Assembly: GCF_900240945.1 (NCBI RefSeq)
Contig: NZ_OESG01000013.1
Span: 2,024,888 to 2,088,887, forward strand
DNA: 64,000 bases
Direction: 5' to 3'
Source: Mycobacterium sp. 3519A
GTDB lineage: Bacteria > Actinomycetota > Actinomycetes > Mycobacteriales > Mycobacteriaceae
Below, piece after piece: positions 33,126 through 43,091 of this stretch (positions within the stretch are counted from its first letter, which is position 1; each line of letters begins with the position of its first letter). Both the position numbers and the translations under genes were made by a program. The notes under the pieces are model-generated. The model ran no database searches. It was not told where the DNA came from and worked only from the letters and a program-made list of their open reading frames with translations.

Positions 33126-33624
33126 GGCGCCCGCGCCCAAACGTGAGGAGCAGGCGCACGACCTCTGTCTGCGCCTGCTCACCGTGCGGGCACGCACCCG
33201 CGCCGAACTCGAAGGGCAGTTGGCCAAGCGGGGCTACCCCGACGACGTCAGCGGGCGTGTGCTCGACAGGCTCGCCGAGGTCGGCCTGGTCGACGACGCC
33301 GACTTCGCCGAGCAGTGGGTGCGCTCGCGACGGGCCAACGCGGGAAAAGGCAAGCGCGCGTTGGCCGCTGAGCTGCGCAACAAGGGTGTCGACAACGACG
33401 TGATCACCGCGACGCTCGCCGATATCGACGCCGGAGCGGAACGCCAGCGCGCCGAGCAACTGGTGCGTGACAAGCTGCGCCGGGAGAAACTCGTCGACGG
33501 CGACGACGCCAAGGTCGTGCGGCGACTCGTCGGGATGCTGGCTCGCCGCGGCTACAGCCAGTCGATGGCGTTCGACGTGGTCAAGGTCGAACTCGCCGCC
33601 GAACAGGAACGTCGACGCGTCTAG
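33094..33624 (+). CDS. recX: RecA regulator RecX
   Basis: A 176-residue RecX that binds RecA filaments and dampens their activity. The three-helix repeats are visible: [47 protein letters not shown] and [22 protein letters not shown]. The ATG at 33094 lies inside recA and gives a 32-base overlap, so its translation depends on recA. The same arrangement is found in other mycobacteria. Confidence 0.94.
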   Translation: MTSCPPQSTSEAPAPKREEQAHDLCLRLLTVRARTRAELEGQLAKRGYPDDVSGRVLDRLAEVGLVDDADFAEQWVRSRRANAGKGKRALAAELRNKGVDNDVITATLADIDAGAERQRAEQLVRDKLRREKLVDGDDAKVVRRLVGMLARRGYSQSMAFDVVKVELAAEQERRRV

Positions 33625-33648
33625 CGCGAGCACGGCATACTTGCGCAG

Positions 33649-34473
33649 ATGCTGCTCTCCGCCAAGCTCGCGCCGACGTTCGATTACCCGGTGCTGCAGG
33701 AGTTCTGGACACGCGCCGACGAGTTGGGCTTTCACTCGGTGGCCAACTACGACCACTTCTACGGGTTGACCGACCACACCGACCCGACGTTCGAAGCGTG
33801 GACGTCGTTGGCGGCCATGGCGGCGGTCGTGCGGCGTGCGCGGGTGAGCTGTCTGGTCAGCGGGGTGTTGTACCGCAACCCGGCGGTACTGGCGAAGATG
33901 GCGGTGACGGTCGACCACATCAGCGGTGGCCGACTGGATTTCGGCCTCGGCGCGGGCTGGCATGAGGAGGAGCACCGCGGCTACGGGCTCGACTTCCCCG
34001 GCCCGGGTGTGCGCGTCGGCATGCTCGACGAGGCGCTCACGATCATCCGCAGGCTGTGGACCGAGGACAGGGTGACGTTCGACGGCAGGTACTACCGCGT
34101 GCACGACGCGCTGTGCAATCCGAAGCCGCTGCAGCGACCGCATCCACCGATCGTCGTCGGCGGTGAGAAGCCCAAGATGTTGCGCGTCATCGCCCGGCAC
34201 GCCGACGAATGGAACGTGCCAAGCCATGGCGATGTCGCGTTGTGGGCCGAGACCAGCGCACGCCTCGACGACGCGTGCGCGGAGGTCGGTCGCGATCCCG
34301 CCGAGATCCGGCGCTCGATCCAACTGTTCGTTCGGCCTGCCGAGCCGGGGCATCTCGAAGAGCAGTTGGCGCATCTTCCCGAGCTGGTGGACCGCGGCTG
34401 CGAGCACGTGGTGCTGTCGTTCTACCAGCCGCCGACCGGGCAGCAACTCGAGCGCTGCGCCGAGTTCCTGTAG
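33649..34473 (+). CDS. LLM-class F420-dependent oxidoreductase
   Basis: A 274-residue luciferase-like monooxygenase-fold protein, likely F420-dependent as are many mycobacterial members. Key blocks: FHSVANYDHFYG, VSCLVSGVLYRNPAVLAKMAVTVD, GGRLDFGLGAGWHEEEHRGYG and PPIVVGGEKPKMLRVIARHADEWN. Substrate unknown. It lies 24 bases after recX in the same direction and converges with gluD with one base between stops. Confidence 0.85.
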   Translation: MLLSAKLAPTFDYPVLQEFWTRADELGFHSVANYDHFYGLTDHTDPTFEAWTSLAAMAAVVRRARVSCLVSGVLYRNPAVLAKMAVTVDHISGGRLDFGLGAGWHEEEHRGYGLDFPGPGVRVGMLDEALTIIRRLWTEDRVTFDGRYYRVHDALCNPKPLQRPHPPIVVGGEKPKMLRVIARHADEWNVPSHGDVALWAETSARLDDACAEVGRDPAEIRRSIQLFVRPAEPGHLEEQLAHLPELVDRGCEHVVLSFYQPPTGQQLERCAEFL

Positions 34474-34474
34474 C

Positions 34475-35362
34475 TCAGATGGTGCCGCCGGCACCCGCCC
34501 CGAACGAGCCCTGCGTGACCGGCTGGATGTGCATCGGCTCGGGACCGCGGCGCGATCGGCGCATCCGGCCTTCCAGCCACGTCGCGAACCAGGACAGCGA
34601 GAAGTTCACCGCGATCATCAACACCGCGATGACGATCAGCGCGGGAACGTAGTTGCCGTAGGCGGATCCGACCTGGGTGCCCTGGCGCACCATCTCCAGG
34701 AAGGTGATCTGGTAGCCGATCGCGGTGTCCTTGAGGACGACCACCATCTGCGAGATCAGCACCGGCAACATCGACGTGATGGCCTGCGGCAGCAGGATCG
34801 ACCGCATGGTCTGCCCCCACCGCAGCCCCAGCGCGGACGCGGCCTCGGACTGCCCGCGGGGCAGCGCGTTGACCCCGGCCCTGACGATCTCGGCGATCAC
34901 CGCGCCGTTGTACAGCGTCAGTCCGGTGATCACACCCGCCAGCGCCAGGTGCTTGGACGGGAACACGTCATACGTCGCATACAGGAAGTAGGCGAAGATC
35001 ATCATGATCAGCACCGGCACCGCGCGGAAGAACTCCACGAACACCGACGCGGGCCAGCGGATCGCCGGGTGAGTGGACAGCCGGCCAACCCCCAGCAGGA
35101 AGCCCAGCGCCAACGCCAGCACGATCGACACCGCGGCCGCGGTGAGCGTGCCCTGCACACCCGGCAGGATGTAGGTCTTCCACAGGTTCGCGGTCAGGAA
35201 CGGCTCCCACTTCGCCGCGGTGAGTTGGCCCTTGGACTGCAGCTTCGAATACACCACCCACAGCACCAGCAGGGTGACGATCACCGTCACGATCGACACG
35301 ATGCGGTTGCGGACCAACGCCCGCGGTCCAGGCGCGTCGAACAGAACCGACGATCCACTCAT
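34475..35362 (-). CDS. gluD: Amino-acid ABC transporter permease (GluD-like)
   Basis: A 295-residue polar amino-acid (His/Glu/Gln/Arg-type) permease. A long N-terminal part with one membrane segment (NRIVSIVTVIVTLLVLWVVYS) is followed by the BPD_transp_1 domain with GAVIAEIVRAGVNALPRGQSEAASALG, the EAA loop that contacts the ATPase. The C-terminus has SFGAGAGGTI. The start overlaps the gluC stop by one base (TGATG). Last gene of a gluABCD-type operon for glutamate or a related amino acid. Confidence 0.9.
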   Translation of the reverse strand: MSGSSVLFDAPGPRALVRNRIVSIVTVIVTLLVLWVVYSKLQSKGQLTAAKWEPFLTANLWKTYILPGVQGTLTAAAVSIVLALALGFLLGVGRLSTHPAIRWPASVFVEFFRAVPVLIMMIFAYFLYATYDVFPSKHLALAGVITGLTLYNGAVIAEIVRAGVNALPRGQSEAASALGLRWGQTMRSILLPQAITSMLPVLISQMVVVLKDTAIGYQITFLEMVRQGTQVGSAYGNYVPALIVIAVLMIAVNFSLSWFATWLEGRMRRSRRGPEPMHIQPVTQGSFGAGAGGTI

Positions 35363-36042
35363 CAGCGCGCCACCGCCAACCGTTTCCCGAGCCAGCCGAA
35401 GAACAACCCCATCGGCAGGGTCAGGATGACGAACCCGAACATGAAGATGGCGCCGATGGAGAGCAACGCCGCCTCGTTCTCGATCATCTCCTTCATCAGC
35501 AGCGCCGCTTCCGCCACGCCGATTGCCGATGCGATCGTGGTGTTCTTGGTCAACGCGATCAGCACCGAACCGAGGGGGTTGATCACCGCGCGAAAAGCCT
35601 GCGGCAGCAGGATCATTCGCAGGTTCTGCCCGAACGTCAACCCGAGTGAACGCGCGGCCTCCGCCTGGCCGAGCGGCACGGTGTTCACCCCGGAGCGCAC
35701 CGTCTCACAGACGAATGACGCTGTGTAGACCACGAATCCGAGCACCGCCAGCCGAAAGTTGCTGTCCTCGATCGATGTCGGCGACTTCGAGTCCACCAAC
35801 GTGATGCCCAGCGTCTGCGACAGGCCGAACGAGCAGAACAGGATGATCAGCGTCAGCGGAGTGTTGCGGACCACGTTGACGTAGGCCGTGCCGATCCAGT
35901 TGAGCATCGGAACTGGCGAAAGCCGCATGGCCGCCAACAGGGTACCCAGGATCAGCGCCCCGACGGCCGACAGCGCCGTCAGCTGGATGGTCGTCCAGAA
36001 CGCTCCAAGGACGTCGTAGGAACTCGTGCCGAAACGAATCAC
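35362..36042 (-). CDS. gluC: Amino-acid ABC transporter permease (GluC-like)
   Basis: A 226-residue permease. It has about five membrane segments (ALSAVGALILGTLLAAMRL, LIILFCSFGLSQTLGITLV, LAVLGFVVYTASFV, ...), and the EAA loop CETVRSGVNTVPLGQAEAARSLG. The GTG start at 36042 gives MIRFGTSSYDVLGAFW, a normal N-terminus for this family. It pairs with the GluD-like permease to form the channel. The gap to gluB is 17 bases. Confidence 0.9.
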   Translation of the reverse strand: MIRFGTSSYDVLGAFWTTIQLTALSAVGALILGTLLAAMRLSPVPMLNWIGTAYVNVVRNTPLTLIILFCSFGLSQTLGITLVDSKSPTSIEDSNFRLAVLGFVVYTASFVCETVRSGVNTVPLGQAEAARSLGLTFGQNLRMILLPQAFRAVINPLGSVLIALTKNTTIASAIGVAEAALLMKEMIENEAALLSIGAIFMFGFVILTLPMGLFFGWLGKRLAVAR

Positions 36043-36059
36043 CTGGCGCCTTTACCGGG

Positions 36060-36878
36060 TCAGCAGGCGGCGGGAGTCGGCGGTGTCGGAGCGGCCAGAC
36101 CGGCGGGGCCGAGGTTCTTGTCCCACGCGGCCTTCCACGCGCCGTCGGACTCCATCTTCTTGATCGCGTCGGTGATCTTGGTGCACAGCTCGGTGTCACC
36201 CTTCTTCAAACCGATGCCGTAGTTCTCCTCGGAGAACGGCTTGCCGACGATCTTGAAGACACCGGGGCTCTGCGCGGCGTAGCCGGCCAGGATCACCTCA
36301 TCGGTGGTCACCGCATCGATGGCGCCGTTCTTCAGCGCCTCGATGCAGGCCGAATAGGTGTCGTACTGCTGCAGCTGGACGCCGGGGTACTTGTCCTTGA
36401 TCCGCTGCGCAGGCGTGGAGCCGGACACCGAGCACAGCTTCTTGTTGTTCTGCAGCGACTCGGGGCCGGTGATGTCGGAGTTGTCGGCCTTGACCAGCAG
36501 GCTCTGCCCGGTGACCAGATACGGTCCGGCGAAGCTGACCTTCTCCTTGCGGGCATCGGTGATCGAGTAGGTCGCGGCGATGAACTTGACCTGGTCGTTC
36601 TGGATCAGCGTCTCGCGCTGACCGGACGGCGATTCCTTCCACTCGATCTTGCCTTCGTCGTAGCCGAGCTCCTTGGCGACGTACTTCGCGACGTCGACGT
36701 CGAACCCGCTCATCGTCCCGTCGGGATTCTTCAGGCCGAGGCCGGGCTGGTCGAACTTCGTGCCGATGACGATCTTGTCGCCGCCGCCGCCCCCGCCGCC
36801 ACCACAGGCCGTCGCAGCGAACGGCAGGGCGATTGCGAGTGCGACGACACCGATGGCACGCACTGAGATGGACCGCAT
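36060..36878 (-). CDS. gluB: Amino-acid-binding lipoprotein (GluB-like)
   Basis: A 272-residue periplasmic-type solute-binding protein anchored as a lipoprotein. Signal and lipobox: VVALAIALPFAATACGGG (Cys about residue 25), followed by a run of eight glycines as linker. SBP_bac_3 motifs: GFDVDVAKYVAKELG, FIAATYSITDARKEKVSFAGPY and GAIDAVTTDEVILAGYA. Binds glutamate or a similar amino acid. GAAAGGAAC precedes the ATG at 36878. Confidence 0.92.
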   Translation of the reverse strand: MRSISVRAIGVVALAIALPFAATACGGGGGGGGDKIVIGTKFDQPGLGLKNPDGTMSGFDVDVAKYVAKELGYDEGKIEWKESPSGQRETLIQNDQVKFIAATYSITDARKEKVSFAGPYLVTGQSLLVKADNSDITGPESLQNNKKLCSVSGSTPAQRIKDKYPGVQLQQYDTYSACIEALKNGAIDAVTTDEVILAGYAAQSPGVFKIVGKPFSEENYGIGLKKGDTELCTKITDAIKKMESDGAWKAAWDKNLGPAGLAAPTPPTPAAC

Positions 36879-36901
36879 GTTTTTTCGTTCCTTTCGCGGG
36901 G

Positions 36902-37699
36902 TTAGTGCTTCAGGATCTTGCTGAGGAAGTCTTTGGCTCGGTCGGACTTCGGATTCTCGAAGAAGTCGGCCGGCTCGGCCGACTCGACGATCGCACCGTC
37001 GGCCATGAACACCACGCGGTTGGCGGCGCCTCGGGCGAATCCCATCTCGTGGGTGACCACCACCATGGTCATGCCGTCCTTCGCCAACCCGGTCATGACG
37101 TTCAGCACCTCGCTGATCATCTCCGGGTCCAGCGCGCTGGTCGGCTCGTCGAACAACATCACCTTCGGGTTCATCGCCAGCGAGCGGGCGATCGCGACGC
37201 GCTGCTGCTGTCCGCCCGAAAGCTGTGCCGGGTACTTGTCGGCCTGGTTGGCCACCCCGACCCGCTCGAGCAACTCCATGGCCTTCGCGCGCGCCTTGTC
37301 CTTGGACACCTTGCGCACCTTCATCGGCGCCAGCATGACGTTGTCCAGAATTGTCTTGTGCGCGAACAGATTGAAGGACTGGAACACCATCCCGACGTCG
37401 GAGCGCAACTGGGCCAGCTTGCGACCTTCGGCGGGAAGCACCTCGCCGTCGATCGCGATGGTGCCCTCGTCGATGGGTTCGAGCCGATTGATGGTGCGGC
37501 ACAACGTGGACTTCCCCGACCCGGACGGCCCGAGCACGACGATCACCTGTCCGCGATCGACCTCCAGGTTGATGTCCTTGAGCACATGGAGGCTGCCGAA
37601 GTGCTTGTTGACGCCCTTGATAGAGATCATCGGCACGCCTGAGGGAGTCGATTTCACCACTTCCGCATCGGTCCCCGTGGCTTCCATGGGTGCAGACAT
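36902..37699 (-). CDS. gluA: Amino-acid ABC transporter ATP-binding protein (GluA-like)
   Basis: A 265-residue ATPase driving the transporter. Walker [12 protein letters not shown]-loop [16 protein letters not shown], signature [16 protein letters not shown], Walker [14 protein letters not shown] and switch THEMGFA are all present. The ATG at 37699 (MSAPMEATG) was taken; the conserved domain starts at the in-frame ATG 37630 (MISIKGV), and either may be used since no good ribosome-binding site is seen. First gene of the operon, divergent from miaB. Confidence 0.9.
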   Translation of the reverse strand: MSAPMEATGTDAEVVKSTPSGVPMISIKGVNKHFGSLHVLKDINLEVDRGQVIVVLGPSGSGKSTLCRTINRLEPIDEGTIAIDGEVLPAEGRKLAQLRSDVGMVFQSFNLFAHKTILDNVMLAPMKVRKVSKDKARAKAMELLERVGVANQADKYPAQLSGGQQQRVAIARSLAMNPKVMLFDEPTSALDPEMISEVLNVMTGLAKDGMTMVVVTHEMGFARGAANRVVFMADGAIVESAEPADFFENPKSDRAKDFLSKILKH

Positions 37700-37766
37700 T
37701 ACCCAGGGAATGCCCAGCTTGCCTGGAACTCGCGAATCCACTCCGATCACCATGTCGGCACGTCCG

Positions 37767-37772
37767 TACCAT
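37767..37772 (+). promoter_or_regulatory. -10 element, possible leaderless miaB promoter
   Basis: TACCAT fits TANNNT and ends exactly six bases before GTG 37779, supporting that codon as a leaderless start. Confidence 0.45.
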
Positions 37773-37778
37773 GGGTCC

Positions 37779-39338
37779 GTGACTTCAGTGGTGGCGCAGC
37801 AGGCGACGGCAGGCTCTGCTGTTCGCTCGTCGGCGCGCACCTACCAGGTCCGCACCTATGGCTGCCAGATGAATGTGCACGACTCCGAACGGCTGGCCGG
37901 GTTGCTGGAAGCGGCGGGTTATGAGCGCGCGGCCGACGGATCCGACGCCGATGTGGTGGTGTTCAACACCTGCGCCGTGCGCGAGAACGCTGACAACAAG
38001 CTGTACGGAAACCTGAGCCACCTCGCGCCGCGCAAGCAGACCGACCCCGATATGCAGATCGCCGTCGGCGGCTGTCTGGCGCAGAAGGACCGCGACACCG
38101 TGCTGTCCAAGGCGCCGTGGGTCGACGTCGTGTTCGGCACCCACAACATCGGGTCGCTGCCGACGCTGCTCGAACGGGCGCGCCACAATCGCAAGGCCCA
38201 GGTCGAAATCGTCGAAGCCCTTGAGGAATTCCCGTCGGCTTTGCCTGCGGCCCGCGAATCCGCCTACGCCGCTTGGGTTTCCATCTCCGTCGGTTGCAAC
38301 AACACGTGCACGTTCTGCATCGTGCCCGCGCTACGCGGCAAAGAGGTCGACCGCGGACCGGGTGACGTGCTGGCCGAAGTGCAGACCCTCGTCGATCAGG
38401 GCGTGCTCGAGGTGACGCTGCTCGGTCAGAACGTCAACGCCTACGGTGTCTCGTTCGCCGACCCGGAGCAGCCGCGTGACCGCGGCGCGTTCGCCAAGTT
38501 GTTGCGCGCCTGCGGCCGTATCGACGGCCTCGAGCGGGTCCGGTTCACCTCGCCGCACCCCGCCGAGTTCACCGACGACGTGATCGAGGCGATGGCGCAG
38601 ACACCGAATGTCTGTCCGACGCTGCACATGCCGCTGCAATCCGGCTCCGACCGGATCCTGCGCGCCATGCGGCGGTCCTACCGCGCCGAGAAGTACCTCG
38701 GCATCATCGACCGCGTCCGGGCGGCCATCCCGCACGCCGCGATCACCACCGATCTGATCGTCGGGTTTCCCGGCGAGACCGAAGCAGACTTCGCGGCCAC
38801 CCTCGAAGTGGTTGAGCGGGCCAGGTTCTCCAGCGCGTTCACCTTCCAATACTCGAAGCGGCCAGGTACCCCCGCCGCCGAGTTGGCCGACCAGCTGCCC
38901 AAAGCCGTTGTCCAGGAACGCTATCAGCGGCTCATCGAACTGCAGGAGCGCATCTCGCTAGAGGAGAACACCGCCCAGATCGGGCGCACCGTGGAACTGC
39001 TGGTGGCCACCGGCGAAGGACGCAAAGACGCCAGCACCGCCCGCATGTCGGGGCGGGCCCGCGACGGCCGGTTGGTGCACTTCGACCCCGCGGGCCTCGA
39101 CATCCGGCCCGGCGACGTGGTCACCGCCACCGTCACCGGCGCCGCGCCGCATCACCTGATCGCCGACGGGGGCCCGCACTCGCACCGGCGCACCAGGGCC
39201 GGCGACGCACACGCGGCGGGGCGCAAACCCCGCACCGGTGTGGGAGCCGAAGGGTCGGCGACATCCAGCGTGGGCCTTGGCATGCCCGCCGTCGGCATGC
39301 CTGCGCCGCAGCCGACTTCCTCCGGGTGTGCCCGTTGA
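37779..39338 (+). CDS. miaB: tRNA methylthiotransferase MiaB
   Basis: A 519-residue radical-SAM enzyme adding a methylthio group to i6A37 of tRNA. N-terminal cluster cysteines: [19 protein letters not shown] and VGGCLAQKD; radical-SAM site [15 protein letters not shown] (CxxxCxxC). The TRAM domain follows near [15 protein letters not shown]. The C-terminal tail after about residue 455 is a low-complexity Gly/Ala/Pro stretch. GTG 37779 (VTSVVAQQ) matches the M. tuberculosis N-terminus; an ATG at 37752 in the same frame would add nine residues. miaA, acting before MiaB on the same base, lies 4 kb downstream. Confidence 0.95.
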   Translation: MTSVVAQQATAGSAVRSSARTYQVRTYGCQMNVHDSERLAGLLEAAGYERAADGSDADVVVFNTCAVRENADNKLYGNLSHLAPRKQTDPDMQIAVGGCLAQKDRDTVLSKAPWVDVVFGTHNIGSLPTLLERARHNRKAQVEIVEALEEFPSALPAARESAYAAWVSISVGCNNTCTFCIVPALRGKEVDRGPGDVLAEVQTLVDQGVLEVTLLGQNVNAYGVSFADPEQPRDRGAFAKLLRACGRIDGLERVRFTSPHPAEFTDDVIEAMAQTPNVCPTLHMPLQSGSDRILRAMRRSYRAEKYLGIIDRVRAAIPHAAITTDLIVGFPGETEADFAATLEVVERARFSSAFTFQYSKRPGTPAAELADQLPKAVVQERYQRLIELQERISLEENTAQIGRTVELLVATGEGRKDASTARMSGRARDGRLVHFDPAGLDIRPGDVVTATVTGAAPHHLIADGGPHSHRRTRAGDAHAAGRKPRTGVGAEGSATSSVGLGMPAVGMPAPQPTSSGCAR

Positions 39339-39964
39339 CCTCCGGTAAAGACAACAACGGCAAGTTCGACGAGTTCAAGGGTGATCTGGAGGCGGCCGAA
39401 CGCCGGGTGGCGCGTGAAATCGACCCTGGCGCACGAGCTTTGGCGCTCGCCATCGCCGTGTTCGTGCTACTGCTGACGTTCATCCTCCCGCACACCGGCA
39501 GCGCGAGAGGCTGGGACGTGCTGGTGGGCGACAACGCGGCGATCGCCAACGGCATCGCGCTGCCGTCACGGGTGTTCGTCTGGTTCGCGCTGGTGTTCGG
39601 CGTCGGCTTCTCCATGCTGGCGCTGCTCACCCGGCGCTGGGCGTTGGCGTGGATCGCGCTCGCCGGATCGACGGTCGCCTCGTTCACCGGCCTGCTGGCG
39701 GTGTGGTCGCGGCAGACCGCCCCCGCAGACGGTCCCGGCCCCGGCATCGGCCTGATCATCGCCTGGCTCGCGGTCATCACGCTGGCGTTCAACTGGGCAC
39801 GCGCGGTGTGGGCGCGCACCGCGCTGCAACTCGCGGCCGAGGAGCAGCGCCGTCAGGACGCCGCCAAACGTCAGAACAAGAAGTTGATGGACACCATCAA
39901 CGACGACGACAGCGACACCGACGACGACACCGACGACGGGCCGCCGAAGACCCAACCTCAATGA
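39326..39964 (+). CDS. Conserved membrane protein (Rv2732c-like)
   Basis: A 212-residue membrane protein with four hydrophobic segments: [55 protein letters not shown] and [18 protein letters not shown]. The C-terminus is charged and acidic ([17 protein letters not shown]). The start is GTG 39326, or TTG 39335 overlapping the miaB stop; the latter gives LTSGKDNNG. Either way it overlaps miaB and is probably coupled to it. Function unknown. Confidence 0.8.
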   Translation: MCPLTSGKDNNGKFDEFKGDLEAAERRVAREIDPGARALALAIAVFVLLLTFILPHTGSARGWDVLVGDNAAIANGIALPSRVFVWFALVFGVGFSMLALLTRRWALAWIALAGSTVASFTGLLAVWSRQTAPADGPGPGIGLIIAWLAVITLAFNWARAVWARTALQLAAEEQRRQDAAKRQNKKLMDTINDDDSDTDDDTDDGPPKTQPQ

Positions 39965-39967
39965 CGC

Positions 39968-40012
39968 TGCGCTGAGGGTGCAAAAGTGCCTACAGCGCAC
40001 GCCCTGAGCGCA
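39968..40012. terminator. Bidirectional hairpin
   Basis: TGCGCT-G-AGGGTGC pairs with GCAC-G-CCCT-G-AGCGCA (39968-39980 with 39997-40012), an imperfect stem of about 13 bp. It lies between the convergent ends of the Rv2732c-like and DUF349 genes. Confidence 0.45.
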
Positions 40013-40038
40013 GAGTCAACGCCCAAGACGCCGAAGAC

Positions 40039-41367
40039 CTAGGCCCGCTTGCCCAACGCCTGCGCCGCCGCGTCGGCCCACTGCCGCCACTGTTCGGCGT
40101 TGGCCCGCGCCTCCTCGGCGTCCTTCGTCCGTCCGGCCGCCTGCGCCTTCTCCGCCTGCCGCTCGTATTGCTCTGCGCGAGCACGGAATTGGTCCGCCCT
40201 GGCCTGCGCCTCGGGATCGACGCCGCCGGTAGGCGCGTCGCGCACCTTCTTCTCGATGGCACGCAGTCGGCGTTCCAACTCGGCGCCCCGCTCGCGGGGC
40301 ACCTTGCCGATCGCGTCCCACTTATCGCCGATCGCGCGCAGCGCCGCCCGCGCGGCTTCCAGGTCGGAGGTGTCGACCTTCTCGGCCTCGGCCAGCAGCG
40401 CCTCCTTGGCTTCGGCGTTCGCGCGCAATTCCGCGTCGCGCTCGGAACTGGCCGCGTTGCGGGCTGAGAAGAAGATGTCCTGCGCGGCCTTGAACCGCTG
40501 CCACAGCGCGTCGTCGACGTCTTTGGCGGCGCGGCCCGCCGCCTTCCACTCGGTCAACAAGTCGCGGAACGCGGCACTGGTCGGGCCCCAGTCCGTCGAG
40601 CCGGACAGTTCCTCGGCGCGTTCACACAACGCCTCCTTGGCCTGCCGCGCGCCTGCGCGTTCGCGGTCCAGTTCGGCGAAATGCGAACCGCGGCGGCGGT
40701 TGAAGGTCTCGCGAGCCGTCGAATACCGCTTCCACAACGCGTCGTCGGTCTTGCGGTCCAGCCCGCTGATCGTCCGCCATTCCTCGAGGATCTCGCGCAA
40801 CCGGTCGCCGGCGACCTTCCACTGCGTCGAATTGGCCGCGATGTCCTCGGCCTCGACCGCCAACGCCTCCTTGCGGGCCGTCTGCGCGGCACGGAACTCG
40901 TCGCGCTTGGCCCGCTCCGCCTGCGCGGCCTCGTCGGCGTGTTCGACGATCGTGCCCAACCGGGCCGCCAACGCGTCGACGTCACCGAGCACATGGGCCT
41001 CCGGCAGCGTCTCGGCGAGCGCGGCCGCGGCGGCCCTGATCTTGCGCGCGTCGCCCGTGCCGGACTCCAACCGGCGCTCCATCAGCGCCACCTCGGTGTG
41101 CAGATCGTCGAAGCGACGGCCGAAGTGCTCGAACGCCGCCTCGGGATCACCGGCCTGCCACGAGCCGATCACCCGTTCACCGGCGCCGGTGATCAGCCAG
41201 ACGGTGCCGTCGGGGTCGACGCGGCCGAACCGGTGCGGATCGCTCGCCGCGGGCACGGCGACCGTCGGCGTCGGATGCGGCCCCGGGCGGGGCGCCGGCC
41301 GCGGCGGTCCTGGCCGGGGTACGGGTTTGGGGACGGCGGACTGACCGCCCTGCTCGCTGGTCGTCAT
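40039..41367 (-). CDS. DUF349 coiled-coil protein
   Basis: A 442-residue protein, the Rv2731 counterpart. After a Pro-rich N-terminus ([20 protein letters not shown]) come repeated three-helix DUF349 units, each with a WK/WR core: [64 protein letters not shown], and [13 protein letters not shown]. The protein is almost wholly charged helix. DUF349 proteins are linked to starvation survival and nucleic-acid-associated stress, but no activity is shown. Only gene on this strand between 37.7 and 49 kb. Confidence 0.85.
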   Translation of the reverse strand: MTTSEQGGQSAVPKPVPRPGPPRPAPRPGPHPTPTVAVPAASDPHRFGRVDPDGTVWLITGAGERVIGSWQAGDPEAAFEHFGRRFDDLHTEVALMERRLESGTGDARKIRAAAAALAETLPEAHVLGDVDALAARLGTIVEHADEAAQAERAKRDEFRAAQTARKEALAVEAEDIAANSTQWKVAGDRLREILEEWRTISGLDRKTDDALWKRYSTARETFNRRRGSHFAELDRERAGARQAKEALCERAEELSGSTDWGPTSAAFRDLLTEWKAAGRAAKDVDDALWQRFKAAQDIFFSARNAASSERDAELRANAEAKEALLAEAEKVDTSDLEAARAALRAIGDKWDAIGKVPRERGAELERRLRAIEKKVRDAPTGGVDPEAQARADQFRARAEQYERQAEKAQAAGRTKDAEEARANAEQWRQWADAAAQALGKRA

Positions 41368-41527
41368 CTGGCGTTACCTCGACCCTCCGCGCGGGAACCC
41401 GCGCACCTGCCGCGCGACGCGGCGCCTGATAGCTCGACCGCTATTCAAACAGGTCGGGGCGGCACGTGCCCACGGCTTTCGCGATGCTGTTGCCTACGCT
41501 CGTGCCAACACGGAGGGGAGGCCACCG

Positions 41528-42397
41528 ATGCACAAGGCGGATATCGCCGCCCTGCTCGCCCTCGGCGCTGCGTTCTTCATCGCGATCGGCGATGTCGTCC
41601 ACCAGCGTTCGGCGCACGAAGTCACCGACGAACCGGTCAGCCACCTCGACCTGTTCCTGCGTCTGCTGCGCGACCGGCAGTGGTGGTTGGGCAGCATCGT
41701 CGCGGCCGTCGGGTTCGCGCTGCAAGCCGCCGCGCTCGGCTTCGGATCGGTGCTGTTGGTGCAGGCGCTGCTGGTCACGTCGCTGCTGTTCGCGCTGCCG
41801 ATCAACGCCAGGCTGTCGCAGCGGCGGGTGACGCGCTGGGAGTGGATGTGGGCGGTGCTGCTGGCGCTCGCGGTCGCGGTGATCGTGACCGTCGGCAATC
41901 CGACCGAAGGCCACTCCAGGGCGTCGCTCGAGACGTGGACGGTCGTGGTCGCCGTGCTCGGTCCCGCACTGGTGCTCTGCGTGGTGGGCGCGCGGATCTG
42001 GTCGGGACCGACCAGCGCGGTGCTGCTGGCCCTGGTGTCCGGCGCGCTGTGGGGGGTGTTCGCGGTGCTGACCAAGGGCGTGGTGGACCGCCTCGACCAC
42101 GGTGTGTGGGTGCTGCTGCGGACGCCGGAGTTGTACGTCTGGGCGCTGGTCGGCATCGCGGGCACAGCGTGGCAGCAGTCGTCGTTCCGGGCAGGCGCGT
42201 TGACCGCGTCGTTGCCGACGATGACCGTCGCCGAACCGCTGGTCGGGTCCGTGCTGGGCATCGTGGTGCTCGGCGAGGCGCTGCGACCGGGCGATGCCGG
42301 GTGGCTGACGTTGATCGCAGCGGTGGTGGTGATGGTGGTGGCGACGGCCGCGCTGGCCCGCGGCGAGGCGGCCGGTGCCACCAAGCAACCGGTGTGA
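41528..42397 (+). CDS. DMT-family membrane transporter
   Basis: A 289-residue integral membrane protein, the Rv2729c counterpart, with about nine to ten membrane segments and two EamA-like halves. Examples: LLALGAAFFIAIGDVVHQRSA, SVLLVQALLVTSLLFALPI, SAVLLALVSGALWGVFAVLTKG and VAEPLVGSVLGIVVLGEAL, the latter being a conserved EamA motif. Substrate unknown. CGGAGGGGAGG lies upstream of the ATG at 41528. Confidence 0.85.
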   Translation: MHKADIAALLALGAAFFIAIGDVVHQRSAHEVTDEPVSHLDLFLRLLRDRQWWLGSIVAAVGFALQAAALGFGSVLLVQALLVTSLLFALPINARLSQRRVTRWEWMWAVLLALAVAVIVTVGNPTEGHSRASLETWTVVVAVLGPALVLCVVGARIWSGPTSAVLLALVSGALWGVFAVLTKGVVDRLDHGVWVLLRTPELYVWALVGIAGTAWQQSSFRAGALTASLPTMTVAEPLVGSVLGIVVLGEALRPGDAGWLTLIAAVVVMVVATAALARGEAAGATKQPV

Positions 42398-42401
42398 GCA
42401 C

Positions 42402-42407
42402 TACCTT
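42402..42407 (+). promoter_or_regulatory. -10 element, possible leaderless promoter
   Basis: TACCTT ends exactly six bases before the GTG at 42414. Confidence 0.4.
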
Positions 42408-42413
42408 GGTGGC

Positions 42414-43091
42414 GTGCTGAGCGCCATCGCGATCGTTCCGTCAGCACCCGTATTGGTTCCCGAACTCGGCGCAGGCACCGCCGACGAACTCGCCGACCTG
42501 CGTCGCGCGGTGCTGGCCGCCGCGAAGGCGCTGCCGTCGACCTGGATCGCCGTCGGCGCCGACGCCGCCGACACGGTGCTGGGTCCCGACAGCGCGGGCA
42601 CGTTCGCCGGATACGGCGTCGACCAGCGCGTCGCGCTGTCGCCCGACGCCGGGGCCCCGACTGCGCTGCCGTTGTGCGCGTTGATCACCGGCTGGATCCG
42701 CGACCAGGCGGCGCCCGACGCCCGCGCGCAGGTGCGGGTCTACGACGCGGGACACGACGTCGACACCGCGCTGGCTCACGGTCGGGCGTTGCGCGCCGAG
42801 ATCGACGAAAACCCCGACCCGGTCGGCGTTCTCGTCGTCGCCGACGGTGCGCACACACTCACCCCGCCCGCGCCCGGCGGATACGACCCCGACTCGGTCG
42901 CGGTGCAGGCCGCGCTCGACGACGCGCTGGCCGCAGGCGACGCCGACGCGCTGAAACGGCTGCCCGATGCGATCGTCGGCCGCGTCGCCTACCAGGTGCT
43001 GGCCGGACTGGGCGGCCCCCGGTCGGCCGCCGAGTTGTATCGCGGGGCGCCCTACGGTGTCGGATATTTCGTCGGTGTCTGGCAGCCATGA
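42414..43091 (+). CDS. Class III extradiol dioxygenase B-like protein (Rv2728c-like)
   Basis: A 225-residue alanine-rich protein. [19 protein letters not shown] at the start and [22 protein letters not shown] in the middle resemble LigB-fold extradiol dioxygenase subunits, but the metal-binding His pair of active enzymes is not evident. GTG 42414 is supported by a TANNNT hexamer six bases upstream. Its stop overlaps the miaA start by four bases (ATGA), so it is coupled to miaA. Real role unknown. Confidence 0.8.
   Translation: MLSAIAIVPSAPVLVPELGAGTADELADLRRAVLAAAKALPSTWIAVGADAADTVLGPDSAGTFAGYGVDQRVALSPDAGAPTALPLCALITGWIRDQAAPDARAQVRVYDAGHDVDTALAHGRALRAEIDENPDPVGVLVVADGAHTLTPPAPGGYDPDSVAVQAALDDALAAGDADALKRLPDAIVGRVAYQVLAGLGGPRSAAELYRGAPYGVGYFVGVWQP

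Noticed and set aside
36787..36812. Short GCC repeat as a possible microsatellite
   Set aside because: It encodes the eight-glycine linker after the lipoprotein Cys of GluB, a normal feature.
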